A DNA stretch of 58,672 nt from an uncultured Lachnospiraceae bacterium (GTDB lineage: Bacteria; Bacillota; Clostridia; Lachnospirales; Lachnospiraceae). Every line of letters begins with the position of its first letter. The stretch's first letter is position 1. Made by a program: the position numbers and the translations under genes. The notes under the pieces are model-generated. The model was not told where the DNA came from, ran no database searches, and saw nothing but the letters and a program-made list of their open reading frames with translations. The DNA lies in contig CAJUMB010000016.1 in NCBI GenBank assembly GCA_910587105.1, positions 1 to 58,672 of the forward strand, in the 5' to 3' direction. Below are positions 15,935 to 23,401 of this stretch, one piece after another.

Positions 15935-15956
15935 CATATTTGAGATTCCAAATATG
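15935..15956. promoter_or_regulatory. Perfect palindrome CATATTTG-N6-CAAATATG in the cooS leader
   Basis: This 22-bp site has two perfect 8-bp arms and a six-base spacer. It lies roughly 10-31 bases downstream of the predicted start point of the cooS transcript and upstream of the ribosome binding site. That is a repressor position rather than a CooA/FNR activator position. The regulator is not known and none is encoded alongside. Confidence 0.65.
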
Positions 15957-15972
15957 CACCTATTATAATGTA

Positions 15973-16001
15973 ATTCTACTATACTTGATATTTTTTGTCA
16001 A
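15973..16001 (-). promoter_or_regulatory. Sigma-A-type promoter of cooS
   Basis: On the minus strand TTGACA (15996-16001) is followed after 17 bp by TAGAAT (15973-15978). The transcript would begin near 15966, giving a leader of about 78 bases that includes the palindrome at 15935. Confidence 0.8.
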
Positions 16002-16048
16002 CATTAAATCCTAAAATAACTCCAGCACCTTACTGTTCAGGGGTAATA

Positions 16049-16076
16049 TTGACAATCCGTTTCTTCCGTGTATAAT
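16049..16076 (+). promoter_or_regulatory. Promoter of the aldo/keto reductase at 16126
   Basis: TTGACA (16049-16054) and TATAAT (16071-16076) are both perfect hexamers with a 16-bp spacer. They are divergent from, and about 50 bp away from, the cooS promoter. Confidence 0.85.
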
Positions 16077-16125
16077 TGGCTTAATAAAGAACAGTCTCAG
16101 ATAATTCCAAAGAAAGGTGGTCCAA

Positions 16126-17304
16126 ATGCAGTATAGAGAAGATAGAAAAGGAAATAAAATCTCAGTTCTCGGCTATGGGTGCATGCGTTTTTCCAGACAA
16201 GGCATCAGCGTCGACCTGGACAAGGCGGAAGCAGAGGTAATGGCAGCCATAAAAGGCGGGGTAAATTATCTGGATACCGCATATATTTACCCCGGCAATG
16301 AAGCCGCAGTGGGAGAAATCCTGCACCGGACCCAGTGCCGTGACAAAGTATATCTTGCCACAAAGCTCCCCCACTATATGATAAAATCCATGGAAGGCAT
16401 AGAAAAAATATTCTGCGAACAGCTCCGCCGGCTGCAGACAGACCACATTGACTATTACCTGATGCACATGCTGACTGATACCGCCACCTGGGAAAAACTG
16501 AAACAACTGGGAATCACCAATTGGATACAGAAAAAACTTGCCACAGGACAAATCCGCAATATTGGTTTTTCTTATCATGGAAATTCAGAAATGTTCAAAC
16601 AGCTGGTGGATGCCTATGACTGGGACTTCTGCCAGATTCAATATAATTATATGGATGAAACCTCCCAGGCAGGAATCGAAGGATTGAGACATGCCGCTGC
16701 CAGAGGACTTCCTGTGATCATTATGGAACCGCTGCGGGGCGGACGCCTGGTAGAACTGCTGCCGGAATCTGCAAAAGCTCTGTTTAAAAAAGACAGTCTG
16801 GCACGGACTCCTGCAGAACTGGCCTTCAAATGGCTCTATGACCAGCCTGAGGTCACCTGTGTTTTGTCAGGCATGAATTCTCTGGAGATGGTCGAACAAA
16901 ACCTAAAAACGGCTTCAGAGGCCCATCCCGGATGTATGACGGATTCCGACCGTGCCCTGCTGCAACTGGTAAAAGAAGAAATACAAAAGAATGTAAAAGT
17001 CAGCTGCACGGGCTGCGGCTACTGTATGCCCTGTCCAAACGGAGTGGATATCCCTGGTGCCTTCCGCTGTTACAACGCAATTTATTCGGAGGGAAAGAAA
17101 TCCGGCAGGAAAGATTATCTGCAATGCACCGCAGTACGCCAGAATCCCAGCAGTGCCTCCCAGTGTATCCAATGCGGCAAATGCGAAGTCCACTGCCCTC
17201 AGCACATTGAAATCCGTAAGGAATTGAAGCATGCGGCTGGAGAACTGGAAACCTTCTCTTACCGCTTCATGAAATGGGCCGTACACTTTTTCAAACTATG
17301 GTAG
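16126..17304 (+). CDS. Aldo/keto reductase with C-terminal 4Fe-4S ferredoxin domain (second copy)
   Basis: The 392-residue product has the same architecture as the protein at 10989: a barrel with NYLDTAYIYPG, LATKLPHY and YYLMHMLTD, then CTGCGYCMPCPNG and CIQCGKCEVHCPQH iron-sulfur motifs. The sequences are clearly diverged, so this is not a recent duplication. AAAGGTGG sits just before the ATG; a GTG three codons earlier is less likely. It is divergent from the CO dehydrogenase operon with a shared 220-bp intergenic region, so common regulation is possible. Substrate is unknown. Confidence 0.9.
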   Translation: MQYREDRKGNKISVLGYGCMRFSRQGISVDLDKAEAEVMAAIKGGVNYLDTAYIYPGNEAAVGEILHRTQCRDKVYLATKLPHYMIKSMEGIEKIFCEQLRRLQTDHIDYYLMHMLTDTATWEKLKQLGITNWIQKKLATGQIRNIGFSYHGNSEMFKQLVDAYDWDFCQIQYNYMDETSQAGIEGLRHAAARGLPVIIMEPLRGGRLVELLPESAKALFKKDSLARTPAELAFKWLYDQPEVTCVLSGMNSLEMVEQNLKTASEAHPGCMTDSDRALLQLVKEEIQKNVKVSCTGCGYCMPCPNGVDIPGAFRCYNAIYSEGKKSGRKDYLQCTAVRQNPSSASQCIQCGKCEVHCPQHIEIRKELKHAAGELETFSYRFMKWAVHFFKLW

Positions 17305-17376
17305 CAGGATTCTCCGCCTGGGGCGTGCTGTCACGGACGGCATATTCCACTCTGTCTCAGTGCGGTCCCCGGAGGG

Positions 17377-17418
17377 TTTTTATCGTATAGGAGGCGAAGT
17401 TTCTTATACGATAGAAAA
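17377..17418. repeat. AT-rich inverted repeat TATCGTATA ... TATACGATA
   Basis: TATCGTATA (17381-17389) pairs with TATACGATA (17405-17413), and flanking T and A runs extend the stem. The loop is GGAGGCGAAGTTTCT. It lies between the ends of the convergent aldo/keto reductase and htpG genes and may assist termination of the plus-strand transcript, though no good T-run follows on that strand. Confidence 0.5.
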
Positions 17419-17446
17419 AGACCCCGGAAGCTGTCCGAGGTCTTTC
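17415..17446 (-). terminator. Terminator of htpG
   Basis: On the minus strand AGACCTCGGACAG ... CCGGGGTCT forms a stem with mismatches in the middle, followed by TTTTTC. It starts about 20 bp after the htpG stop codon. Confidence 0.8.
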
Positions 17447-17468
17447 TTAATTATAATTTCCACCATCC

Positions 17469-19559
17469 CTATTTTGTCAGCAGCATCATAATTTCGTTAC
17501 TGCGGGCAATAAATTTCGTCATCGCTTCCGGTTCCAGCGGCTTATGGCTGATCATAGCCAGATCGTAAAGCTGCTGGCAGATCATCTGTACATGTTCAGA
17601 ATCCTGATTTTCTGCAAGATATTGTACCAATGGGTTTTTCGCATTGAGAACCAATGTCTCTTTCCCACCGAACATGTTTGTATCCATACCTCCCATTCCG
17701 CCCATGCTGTACATCTTCATCATCTCCTGCATACGGCGGCTGTCTTCCTCCAATGTCATCATAGAAGACACTTTTTCATTTTTCAGATTTTCCACTTTTA
17801 CCTGTAACTGGTCATTATCCAGCTGCTTGCGGAACAGTTCTGTCAGTGCTTTTGCCGTATCTTCATCGGCTTCGGCTTCCACCACTGCCTCCGTCATATC
17901 CGCGTCAATACGCTGGAATTTGATCTGATCATTAAGGCGTTCCATATGAGATATGAACGCATTGTCAATATTATGCTGCAGATGGACCGCATCCAGCCCC
18001 TGCTCACGGAACAGATTGATATACTGACTCTGCTGCACCGGATCTGTCACATAGAAAATGGTGGTCTTCTCAGGTTCTTTCGTATCCGTTTCTTCGGAAT
18101 TTTCTTCTTTTGAGGCATCTGCATCTTCCGGCTTGTCCTCTTTTGTGATATCCTCAGATACCTGTTCCCCGGACTCCTTATTCTCTTCGATACAGTCTTT
18201 CAGCGTCAGATATTTGTCATCTAAATTTTTAAACAAAATGTAATCCATCATGCGCTCAGAGAACTTGTCGTCCTTGATACAGCCGAACTTGATAAAGGGA
18301 CTGATATCATCCCAATAAGACTCATAGTCCTCCCGTTTGGTCTTGCACATGCCGGTGAGCTTATCTGCCACTTTCTTCGTGATATATTCGGAAATCTTTT
18401 TCACAAAACCGTCATTCTGCAGGGCGCTTCTGGATACGTTCAGCGGAAGATCCGGGCAGTCGATTACCCCTTTCAGCAGCATCAAAAACTCAGGAATTAC
18501 TTCTTTAATATTATCTGCAATAAATACCTGGTTGTTGTATAATTTAATGGTTCCCTCAATGGAATCATACTCTGTATTGATCTTGGGGAAATACAGGATT
18601 CCTTTCAAATTAAAGGGATAATCCATGTTCAGATGAATCCAGAACAAAGGTTCTTTGAAGTCCATAAATACCTTGCGGTAAAACTCTTTATAGTCCTCAT
18701 CTTTGCACTCATTGGGGTGCTTGTTCCACAAAGGCTCGGGGTCGCTCAGAGAAACCGGACGTTTGTTGATTTTTACCCTGTCTCTGGCCGGAGAGATTTC
18801 TACCACTTCCTTCTCTCCTTTGTCGTTTTCCTTTTCCTCTGTCTTTGCTTCTTCGTGGATGTGTTCTACTACAACATCGTCATCCCGCAGTTCTTCTTCG
18901 TCAATGGTCTCGTATTCCTGCTCTGCGTTTGCTTTGCTCAGATAAATATTGACAGGCATAAAAGAACAATATTTTTCTAATATCTCCCTTGCCCTGTACT
19001 CGTTGGAAAATTCCACGCTGGATTCGCTTAAGAATAGAGTAATCTCCGTACCAACCGTATTCTTATTTCCCTCTGAGATCTCGTATTCTGTGCCGCCGTC
19101 GCAGGACCAGTGCACTGGTTTTGCCCCTTCCTTATAAGAAAGTGTATCGATGTGCACCACATCTGCCACCATAAATGCAGAATAAAAGCCCAGGCCAAAG
19201 TGACCGATCATCTGGTCATCTGTCGTCTTATCTTTGTACTTTTCCAAAAACTCTGTGGCGCCGGAAAATGCAATCTGTGTAATATACTCTTCCACCTCAT
19301 CTGCATCCATACCGATACCATTATCAATAAACTTCAGACTTTTTTCTTCCGGATTCACAATCACATCAATTTTTGCCTTATAGTCATCTGGGAACTGGTA
19401 TTCCCCCATGATCTCCAGTTTTCTTAATTTTGTGATGGCGTCGCATCCGTTGGATACCATCTCTCTGAAGAAAATGTCATGATCAGAATAAAGCCATTTT
19501 TTAATAATTGGGAATATGTTTTCACTGTTAATCGATAAATTTCCTTTTTTTGCCGCCAT
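17469..19559 (-). CDS. htpG: Hsp90-family chaperone HtpG
   Basis: The 696-residue ATP-dependent chaperone has a Bergerat ATPase domain at the N terminus (NGCDAITKLRKLE, DNGIGMDADEVEEY, GHFGLGFYSAFMV), the middle domain (SVEF... LPLNVSRSALQND) and a C-terminal dimerisation region. It is longer than the roughly 625 residues of typical bacterial HtpG because of two charged insertions: about 25 residues around EEAKTEEKENDKGEKEVVE between N-terminal and middle domains, and about 45 acidic residues around ITKEDKPEDADASKEENSEE. Expression is probably under HrcA, because a CIRCE site lies upstream of the promoter. It is followed by its own terminator. Confidence 0.96.
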   Translation of the reverse strand: MAAKKGNLSINSENIFPIIKKWLYSDHDIFFREMVSNGCDAITKLRKLEIMGEYQFPDDYKAKIDVIVNPEEKSLKFIDNGIGMDADEVEEYITQIAFSGATEFLEKYKDKTTDDQMIGHFGLGFYSAFMVADVVHIDTLSYKEGAKPVHWSCDGGTEYEISEGNKNTVGTEITLFLSESSVEFSNEYRAREILEKYCSFMPVNIYLSKANAEQEYETIDEEELRDDDVVVEHIHEEAKTEEKENDKGEKEVVEISPARDRVKINKRPVSLSDPEPLWNKHPNECKDEDYKEFYRKVFMDFKEPLFWIHLNMDYPFNLKGILYFPKINTEYDSIEGTIKLYNNQVFIADNIKEVIPEFLMLLKGVIDCPDLPLNVSRSALQNDGFVKKISEYITKKVADKLTGMCKTKREDYESYWDDISPFIKFGCIKDDKFSERMMDYILFKNLDDKYLTLKDCIEENKESGEQVSEDITKEDKPEDADASKEENSEETDTKEPEKTTIFYVTDPVQQSQYINLFREQGLDAVHLQHNIDNAFISHMERLNDQIKFQRIDADMTEAVVEAEADEDTAKALTELFRKQLDNDQLQVKVENLKNEKVSSMMTLEEDSRRMQEMMKMYSMGGMGGMDTNMFGGKETLVLNAKNPLVQYLAENQDSEHVQMICQQLYDLAMISHKPLEPEAMTKFIARSNEIMMLLTK

Positions 19560-19600
19560 TCCTATTCACTCCTTTACTTTTTCCTTTTCCCTTAGAGGGT

Positions 19601-19629
19601 ATTGTAATACCTGCTATAGAAAAAGTCAA
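19601..19629 (-). promoter_or_regulatory. Promoter of htpG
   Basis: On the minus strand TTGACT (19624-19629) and TACAAT (19601-19606) are 17 bp apart. The -10 region lies in the 14-bp palindrome GGTATT-GT-AATACC (19598-19611). Confidence 0.8.
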
Positions 19630-19636
19630 GAAAAAA

Positions 19637-19663
19637 TCAGCACTCTTTTTTAACGAGTGCTGA
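19637..19663 (-). promoter_or_regulatory. CIRCE operator (HrcA binding site)
   Basis: TCAGCACTC-N9-GAGTGCTGA matches the consensus TTAGCACTC-N9-GAGTGCTAA except for one symmetrical change in each arm. It lies seven bases upstream of the -35 box of htpG. CIRCE sites usually overlap or follow the start point, so the position is a little unusual. Confidence 0.88.
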
Positions 19664-19707
19664 TAACGCTGGCGGAGAGCCGTACTGATGGGAAACAGCT
19701 GCCGTTT

Positions 19708-20352
19708 TCACACCTGCCTTCCGCCCGGATAGATCTGTAATTTCTCCCAGATATCCTCCGCAATTTCCCGCTCACTTCTGTTTCCGTCTATGATCATCAC
19801 CCGTTCCACATCCTTTCGCTTCTCAAAAGCCTCCAGATATTTCTCCCTCACTTCTATCAAACGGGATTTCTTCTCAAATAATTCCCGGTGAAACCGATTT
19901 CTTGCAATTCTCTCCATTGCAATGTCTGGATCTGTATCAATGAAAATATTCACTGTGGGCCGCAGAATCTGGCTGCTCTGCTCATTGGCCTGTATAATCC
20001 AGTCCATGGGCATATCCACGCTCTGATAAGCATAGGAAGAAAAATAATACCGGTCTGTAAGCACTGTGATTCCCTCATTCACTTTGCTGACGATTCCGTC
20101 CACATCGTTCAGCAGATGGTCCAGCCGGTCAGCCACAAACAGGGCGGCGATCACTTTATTGTCTGTCTTAATACGGCCGGTCATAATCTGATGTATCAGA
20201 GAACCGATTGGAGAATCTGTAGGCTCCATGGTGGTATAGCAGGTGTCCCCCTGCATCTTCAGCCGCTCTGCAAGTATTCGAATCTGTGTGCTTTTCCCGC
20301 TTCCGTCAATTCCCTCAAAGGCAATGAATTTTCCTTTATTATTACTCTGCAT
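19708..20352 (-). CDS. tmk: Thymidylate kinase
   Basis: This 214-residue cytosolic enzyme phosphorylates dTMP to dTDP. The P-loop is FEGIDGSGKSTQ, followed by the nucleoside-binding DRYYFSSYAYQS motif and the lid region RIARNRFHRELFEKKSR. A TTG eight codons upstream is in frame, but ATG at 20352 has GGGGGAG upstream and starts the protein as in relatives. The end of a broken upstream reading frame overlaps this start, as expected for a former operon partner. The promoter at 20619-20647 would drive it with a leader of about 260 bases. Confidence 0.94.
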   Translation of the reverse strand: MQSNNKGKFIAFEGIDGSGKSTQIRILAERLKMQGDTCYTTMEPTDSPIGSLIHQIMTGRIKTDNKVIAALFVADRLDHLLNDVDGIVSKVNEGITVLTDRYYFSSYAYQSVDMPMDWIIQANEQSSQILRPTVNIFIDTDPDIAMERIARNRFHRELFEKKSRLIEVREKYLEAFEKRKDVERVMIIDGNRSEREIAEDIWEKLQIYPGGRQV

Positions 20353-20616
20353 TTTTTCTCCCCCTGTCAAACCCAATCTGACCTGCCAGATAAACTGGCA
20401 CGGTAATCTTTTTATCTTCTATCCCGCCGCAGGCATCCCCTTTCAGCAGATACAGATACGGAATCTTTCCATCTTTCCATCTTTATACAAAGCGTACCAT
20501 GGCGTGGTGCCTGCGATCTGACCATTCTCTGCTTTCTTTCTCAAAACAGTATACACAAAATTCTCATTTACAATGCCGGATTTCTGGTGTCTTCGTGATT
20601 TAACGTCTCCTGATTT
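20342..20616 (-). pseudogene. Remnant gene upstream of tmk, frameshifted by an 8-bp tandem duplication
   Basis: On the minus strand one frame reads GIVNENFVYTVLRKK... TTPWYALYKDGK and then hits a stop. A second frame reads IPYLYLLKGDACGGIEDKK, then ITVPVYLAGQIGFD, and ends at 20342-20344 just inside tmk. The break lies exactly at a tandem repeat of TTTCCATC (20466-20473 and 20474-20481). Removing one unit joins the frames as YKDGK-IPYLYLLKGD with no stop. No normal start codon is seen after AGGAG at 20607-20611, so the 5' end may also be damaged. Family is not recognised. Slippage makes phase variation or a sequencing error possible. Confidence 0.6.
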
Positions 20617-20618
20617 TC

Positions 20619-20647
20619 AGTATATAGGAAGTTTTCTTAATAGTCAA
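20619..20647 (-). promoter_or_regulatory. Promoter upstream of the remnant gene and tmk
   Basis: On the minus strand TTGACT (20642-20647) and TATACT (20619-20624) are 17 bp apart. It is back to back with the amidohydrolase promoter, 27 bp between the two -35 boxes. Confidence 0.7.
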
Positions 20648-20674
20648 CGGATTGCTAAAACCCTGGCAGCTCTA

Positions 20675-20703
20675 TTGATATTTCCGCCCGCTTCCAGTAT
20701 ACT
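20675..20703 (+). promoter_or_regulatory. Promoter of the amidohydrolase gene
   Basis: TTGATA (20675-20680) and TATACT (20698-20703) with a 17-bp spacer, 28 bp before the start codon. Confidence 0.7.
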
Positions 20704-20730
20704 AACTATAAAAAAAGGACAATTACAACC

Positions 20731-21537
20731 ATGATCATTGATTTTCACACTCACATTTTCCCTGAAAAAGTAGCAGAAAAGGCAATCCCAAAACTGGCTG
20801 ATGTGATACATATCGCCCCCAGCACCAACGGCACCGCAGACAGCCTTCTGGATTCTATGGCTAGAGCGGGAATTCACACCAGTGTAATTCTTCCTACTGT
20901 CACCAATGTAAAGCAGTTTGATTCCATTATCCGGTTTGCCCAGTCCATCAATGAGCGGGACTTTTCCGAGAACGGGCCCAGGCTTTTTTCCATTGCGGGA
21001 ATCCACCCGGACATGTGTGATTATAAAGAAAAGCTCACTTTGATCCAGAGAATGGGTTTCAAAGGGATTAAAATACATCCGGATTATCAGGGGGTATATT
21101 TTGACGATATCCGCTATATGCGTATTTTGGACAAGGCCTCTGAACTCGGCCTGTTTACCATCACCCATGCCGGGTACGACCCCTATTCTCCTGAGAAGGT
21201 GCACTGCACACCTGAGCGCGTCCGCAGGGTGCTGGATGAAGTGATGCCGCAGAAACTGATTCTGGCCCATATGGGATGCAACGAGTTCTATGAGGAATCG
21301 GAGGAACTGCTGGTGGGACAGGATATCTATCTGGATACCGCATACTCCATCTGCCATATGGACGGGAAACAGCTCTGCCGCATGATCAAAAGTCATGGGG
21401 CACACCGGATACTGTTCGGCACGGATACCCCGTGGACAGACCAGGCAGAAGCAGTGTCTGTGCTTCGTTCCCTTCCGCTGGAAGATGAGGAACGGGAACA
21501 GATTTTCTGGAAAAATGCCCGGGAACTTCTTGCCTGA
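20731..21537 (+). CDS. Amidohydrolase family 2 metal-dependent hydrolase
   Basis: The 268-residue cytosolic protein is a TIM-barrel metal hydrolase. The HxH metal motif is at the very start (IIDFHTHIFP), a lysine and histidine follow in GFKGIKIHPDYQG, and later come THAGYDPY, ILAHMGCNE and the aspartate in FGTDTPW. The family includes decarboxylases and lactonases, so the substrate cannot be stated. AAAAAGGAC lies upstream of the ATG. It is a single-gene unit with its own promoter. A long minus-strand open frame covers the same bases but is only a shadow. Confidence 0.88.
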   Translation: MIIDFHTHIFPEKVAEKAIPKLADVIHIAPSTNGTADSLLDSMARAGIHTSVILPTVTNVKQFDSIIRFAQSINERDFSENGPRLFSIAGIHPDMCDYKEKLTLIQRMGFKGIKIHPDYQGVYFDDIRYMRILDKASELGLFTITHAGYDPYSPEKVHCTPERVRRVLDEVMPQKLILAHMGCNEFYEESEELLVGQDIYLDTAYSICHMDGKQLCRMIKSHGAHRILFGTDTPWTDQAEAVSVLRSLPLEDEEREQIFWKNARELLA

Positions 21538-21589
21538 TCTCATAGGAATGTTGATTACTATTCCGGAATCCGGATCAAAGATTATGTGA

Positions 21590-21688
21590 ACCAGTATTAT
21601 CGACGCACACGCAGGTATGACGGTACTGCTGGTTCCCGCTGCGGCTGGGCTGGCATTGGCGGTCTGGAATCGGCGGCTGTCCGATTAA
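21590..21688 (+). pseudogene. Possible remnant of a membrane protein C terminus
   Basis: The stretch between the amidohydrolase and the symporter terminator holds no full gene. One plus-strand frame, open from 21590, reads SIIDAHAGMTVLLVPAAAGL, then ALAVWNRRLSD and a stop. It is hydrophobic and protein-like, but has no start or ribosome binding site. A decayed transporter end is a guess. Confidence 0.25.
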
Positions 21689-21733
21689 ACTCAGACCTGT
21701 ATTGCCGTGCTGTAAAAGAATTCCTTTTCTCAC

Positions 21734-21769
21734 AAAAAAAGAGACTCTGAAATATCATCAAAGTCTCTC
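21734..21769 (-). terminator. Terminator of the symporter (and nrdD) transcript
   Basis: AGAGACT (21740-21746) pairs with AGTCTCT (21762-21768); on the minus strand the stem is followed by a seven-T run. Confidence 0.85.
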
Positions 21770-21835
21770 AAAAGTTTCAGAAAATATTCACTTTTCTTTT
21801 CTAATCAGACATATCCGCTTTCCCAGGCATCACCA

Positions 21836-23368
21836 TCACGCCTTCTCCGGCAGCGAAGTCTTCTTCCTGACGGACACCGTCTCCTCATAGCATTCAAAAA
21901 TATCGTCCACTTTCTTCCTGTCAAAAACCGGAGTAATCAGGCTTACCACCGGCACCACCACAAGACCTGCGATCATAGCCGCTGCCCCTGCATTGATGGG
22001 TGACTGGATAAAGTGCAGGAACATGTTCAGCACAGTGATTCCCACGCCGCAGATGAAGCTGGCCCACACGGCGGGACGGGTGACCTTTCTCCAGCACAGT
22101 CCGTACAGGAACGGAGCCAGAAATGCTCCGGCCAGAGCTCCCCAGGAGATTCCCATCAGCTGGGCAATAAAAGTGGGCGGATTCAATGCCAGCACCACGG
22201 AGAGCACGATAAAGAACACAATCAGCACCCGCATCACCAGAAGCTGTACCTTGTCGCTCATGTCTTTCACCAGGTTCCCCTTGATAAAGTCCAGTGTCAG
22301 AGTGGAACTGGAAGTCAGCACCAGGGAAGACAGGGTGGACATGGAAGCGGACAGCACCAGTATAATCACGATACCGATTAACAGATCCGGCAGGGTGGAC
22401 AGCATGGACGGAATCACTGCGTCGTAGGCAATGGCGCCGTCCGGCCCGTACAGGGACTGGTTGTCAAACAGCCGGGCAAAGCCGCCCAGGAAATAACATC
22501 CCCCTGATATGACCAGGGCAAAGAAGGTGGATATAATCGTACCTGCCGTCACAGCCTTTTCATCCTTAATGGTGTAGAACTTATGTACCATCTGGGGAAG
22601 TCCCCAGGTTCCCAGAGAGGTGAGAATCACCACGCCCAGAAGGTTCAGCGGGTCCGGCCCGAAGAAAGCAGTAAAGGCTCCCGGCTGCCCTGCTGTCACA
22701 GGCACATCGCTCTCCAGCTTCGCCAGCTCTGCCACCGCATTCATAAAGCCGCCTTTGCCGCCTAACACCGCGGCAATAACTGCCACAATTCCCCCCAGCA
22801 TGACAATACCCTGAATAAAGTCATTGATAGCTGTGGCCATATATCCCCCCAGGATCACATAAACAGCAGTCAGCGCCGCCATCAACACCACACAGGCAGT
22901 GTACGGAATATCAAAAGACATACCGAACAGACGGGACAGGCCGTTATACAGAGATGCCGTGTAGGGAATCAGAAACACAAAGGCGATGGCTGACGCGGCG
23001 ATGCGCAGGGCATTGCTGTCGAATCTCTTTCCAAAAAAATCCGGCATGGTGGCTGCCTCCAGATGATTGGTCATAATCCTTGTGCGGCGGCCCAGGATAA
23101 CCCAGGCCAGCAGACTTCCAATCAGCGCATTTCCAATACCAATCCAGGTGGAAGACAGTCCGTATTTCCAGCCGAACTGCCCCGCATATCCCACAAATAC
23201 CACCGCTGAAAAATACGAAGTGCCATAGGCAAACGCCGTCAGCCACGGCCCCACTGAGCGCCCGCCCAGTACAAAGTCATTGACGCTTCCTGCATGTCTC
23301 CGGGAATAAAATCCCACTCCTATCATTACAGAAAAAAAGATTAGTAACAACAAAATTTTGATAACCAT
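21836..23368 (-). CDS. Sodium:solute symporter (SSS family, PutP-like)
   Basis: The 510-residue integral membrane protein has about 13 transmembrane helices. The N terminus has the SSS signature (FYSRRHAGSVNDFVLGGRSVGPWLTAFAYGTSYFSAVVFVGYAG) and the sodium-site region LSASMSTLSSLVLTSSSTLTLDF is in the expected helix. It resembles proline/pantothenate-type symporters, but substrate cannot be assigned. The start lies 34 bp after the nrdD stop codon with GAGAGAGGGG as ribosome binding site, so read-through from nrdD is likely. Genes for metabolism of a transported solute are not adjacent. Confidence 0.9.
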   Translation of the reverse strand: MVIKILLLLIFFSVMIGVGFYSRRHAGSVNDFVLGGRSVGPWLTAFAYGTSYFSAVVFVGYAGQFGWKYGLSSTWIGIGNALIGSLLAWVILGRRTRIMTNHLEAATMPDFFGKRFDSNALRIAASAIAFVFLIPYTASLYNGLSRLFGMSFDIPYTACVVLMAALTAVYVILGGYMATAINDFIQGIVMLGGIVAVIAAVLGGKGGFMNAVAELAKLESDVPVTAGQPGAFTAFFGPDPLNLLGVVILTSLGTWGLPQMVHKFYTIKDEKAVTAGTIISTFFALVISGGCYFLGGFARLFDNQSLYGPDGAIAYDAVIPSMLSTLPDLLIGIVIILVLSASMSTLSSLVLTSSSTLTLDFIKGNLVKDMSDKVQLLVMRVLIVFFIVLSVVLALNPPTFIAQLMGISWGALAGAFLAPFLYGLCWRKVTRPAVWASFICGVGITVLNMFLHFIQSPINAGAAAMIAGLVVVPVVSLITPVFDRKKVDDIFECYEETVSVRKKTSLPEKA

Positions 23369-23401
23369 TGGTTCCCCTCTCTCAGAACCAACAGAAAACT
23401 T

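Noticed and set aside
20644..21543. A 299-codon minus-strand frame over the amidohydrolase
   Set aside because: The plus-strand frame has the family metal-binding residues, a promoter and a ribosome binding site; the minus-strand frame has none of these.
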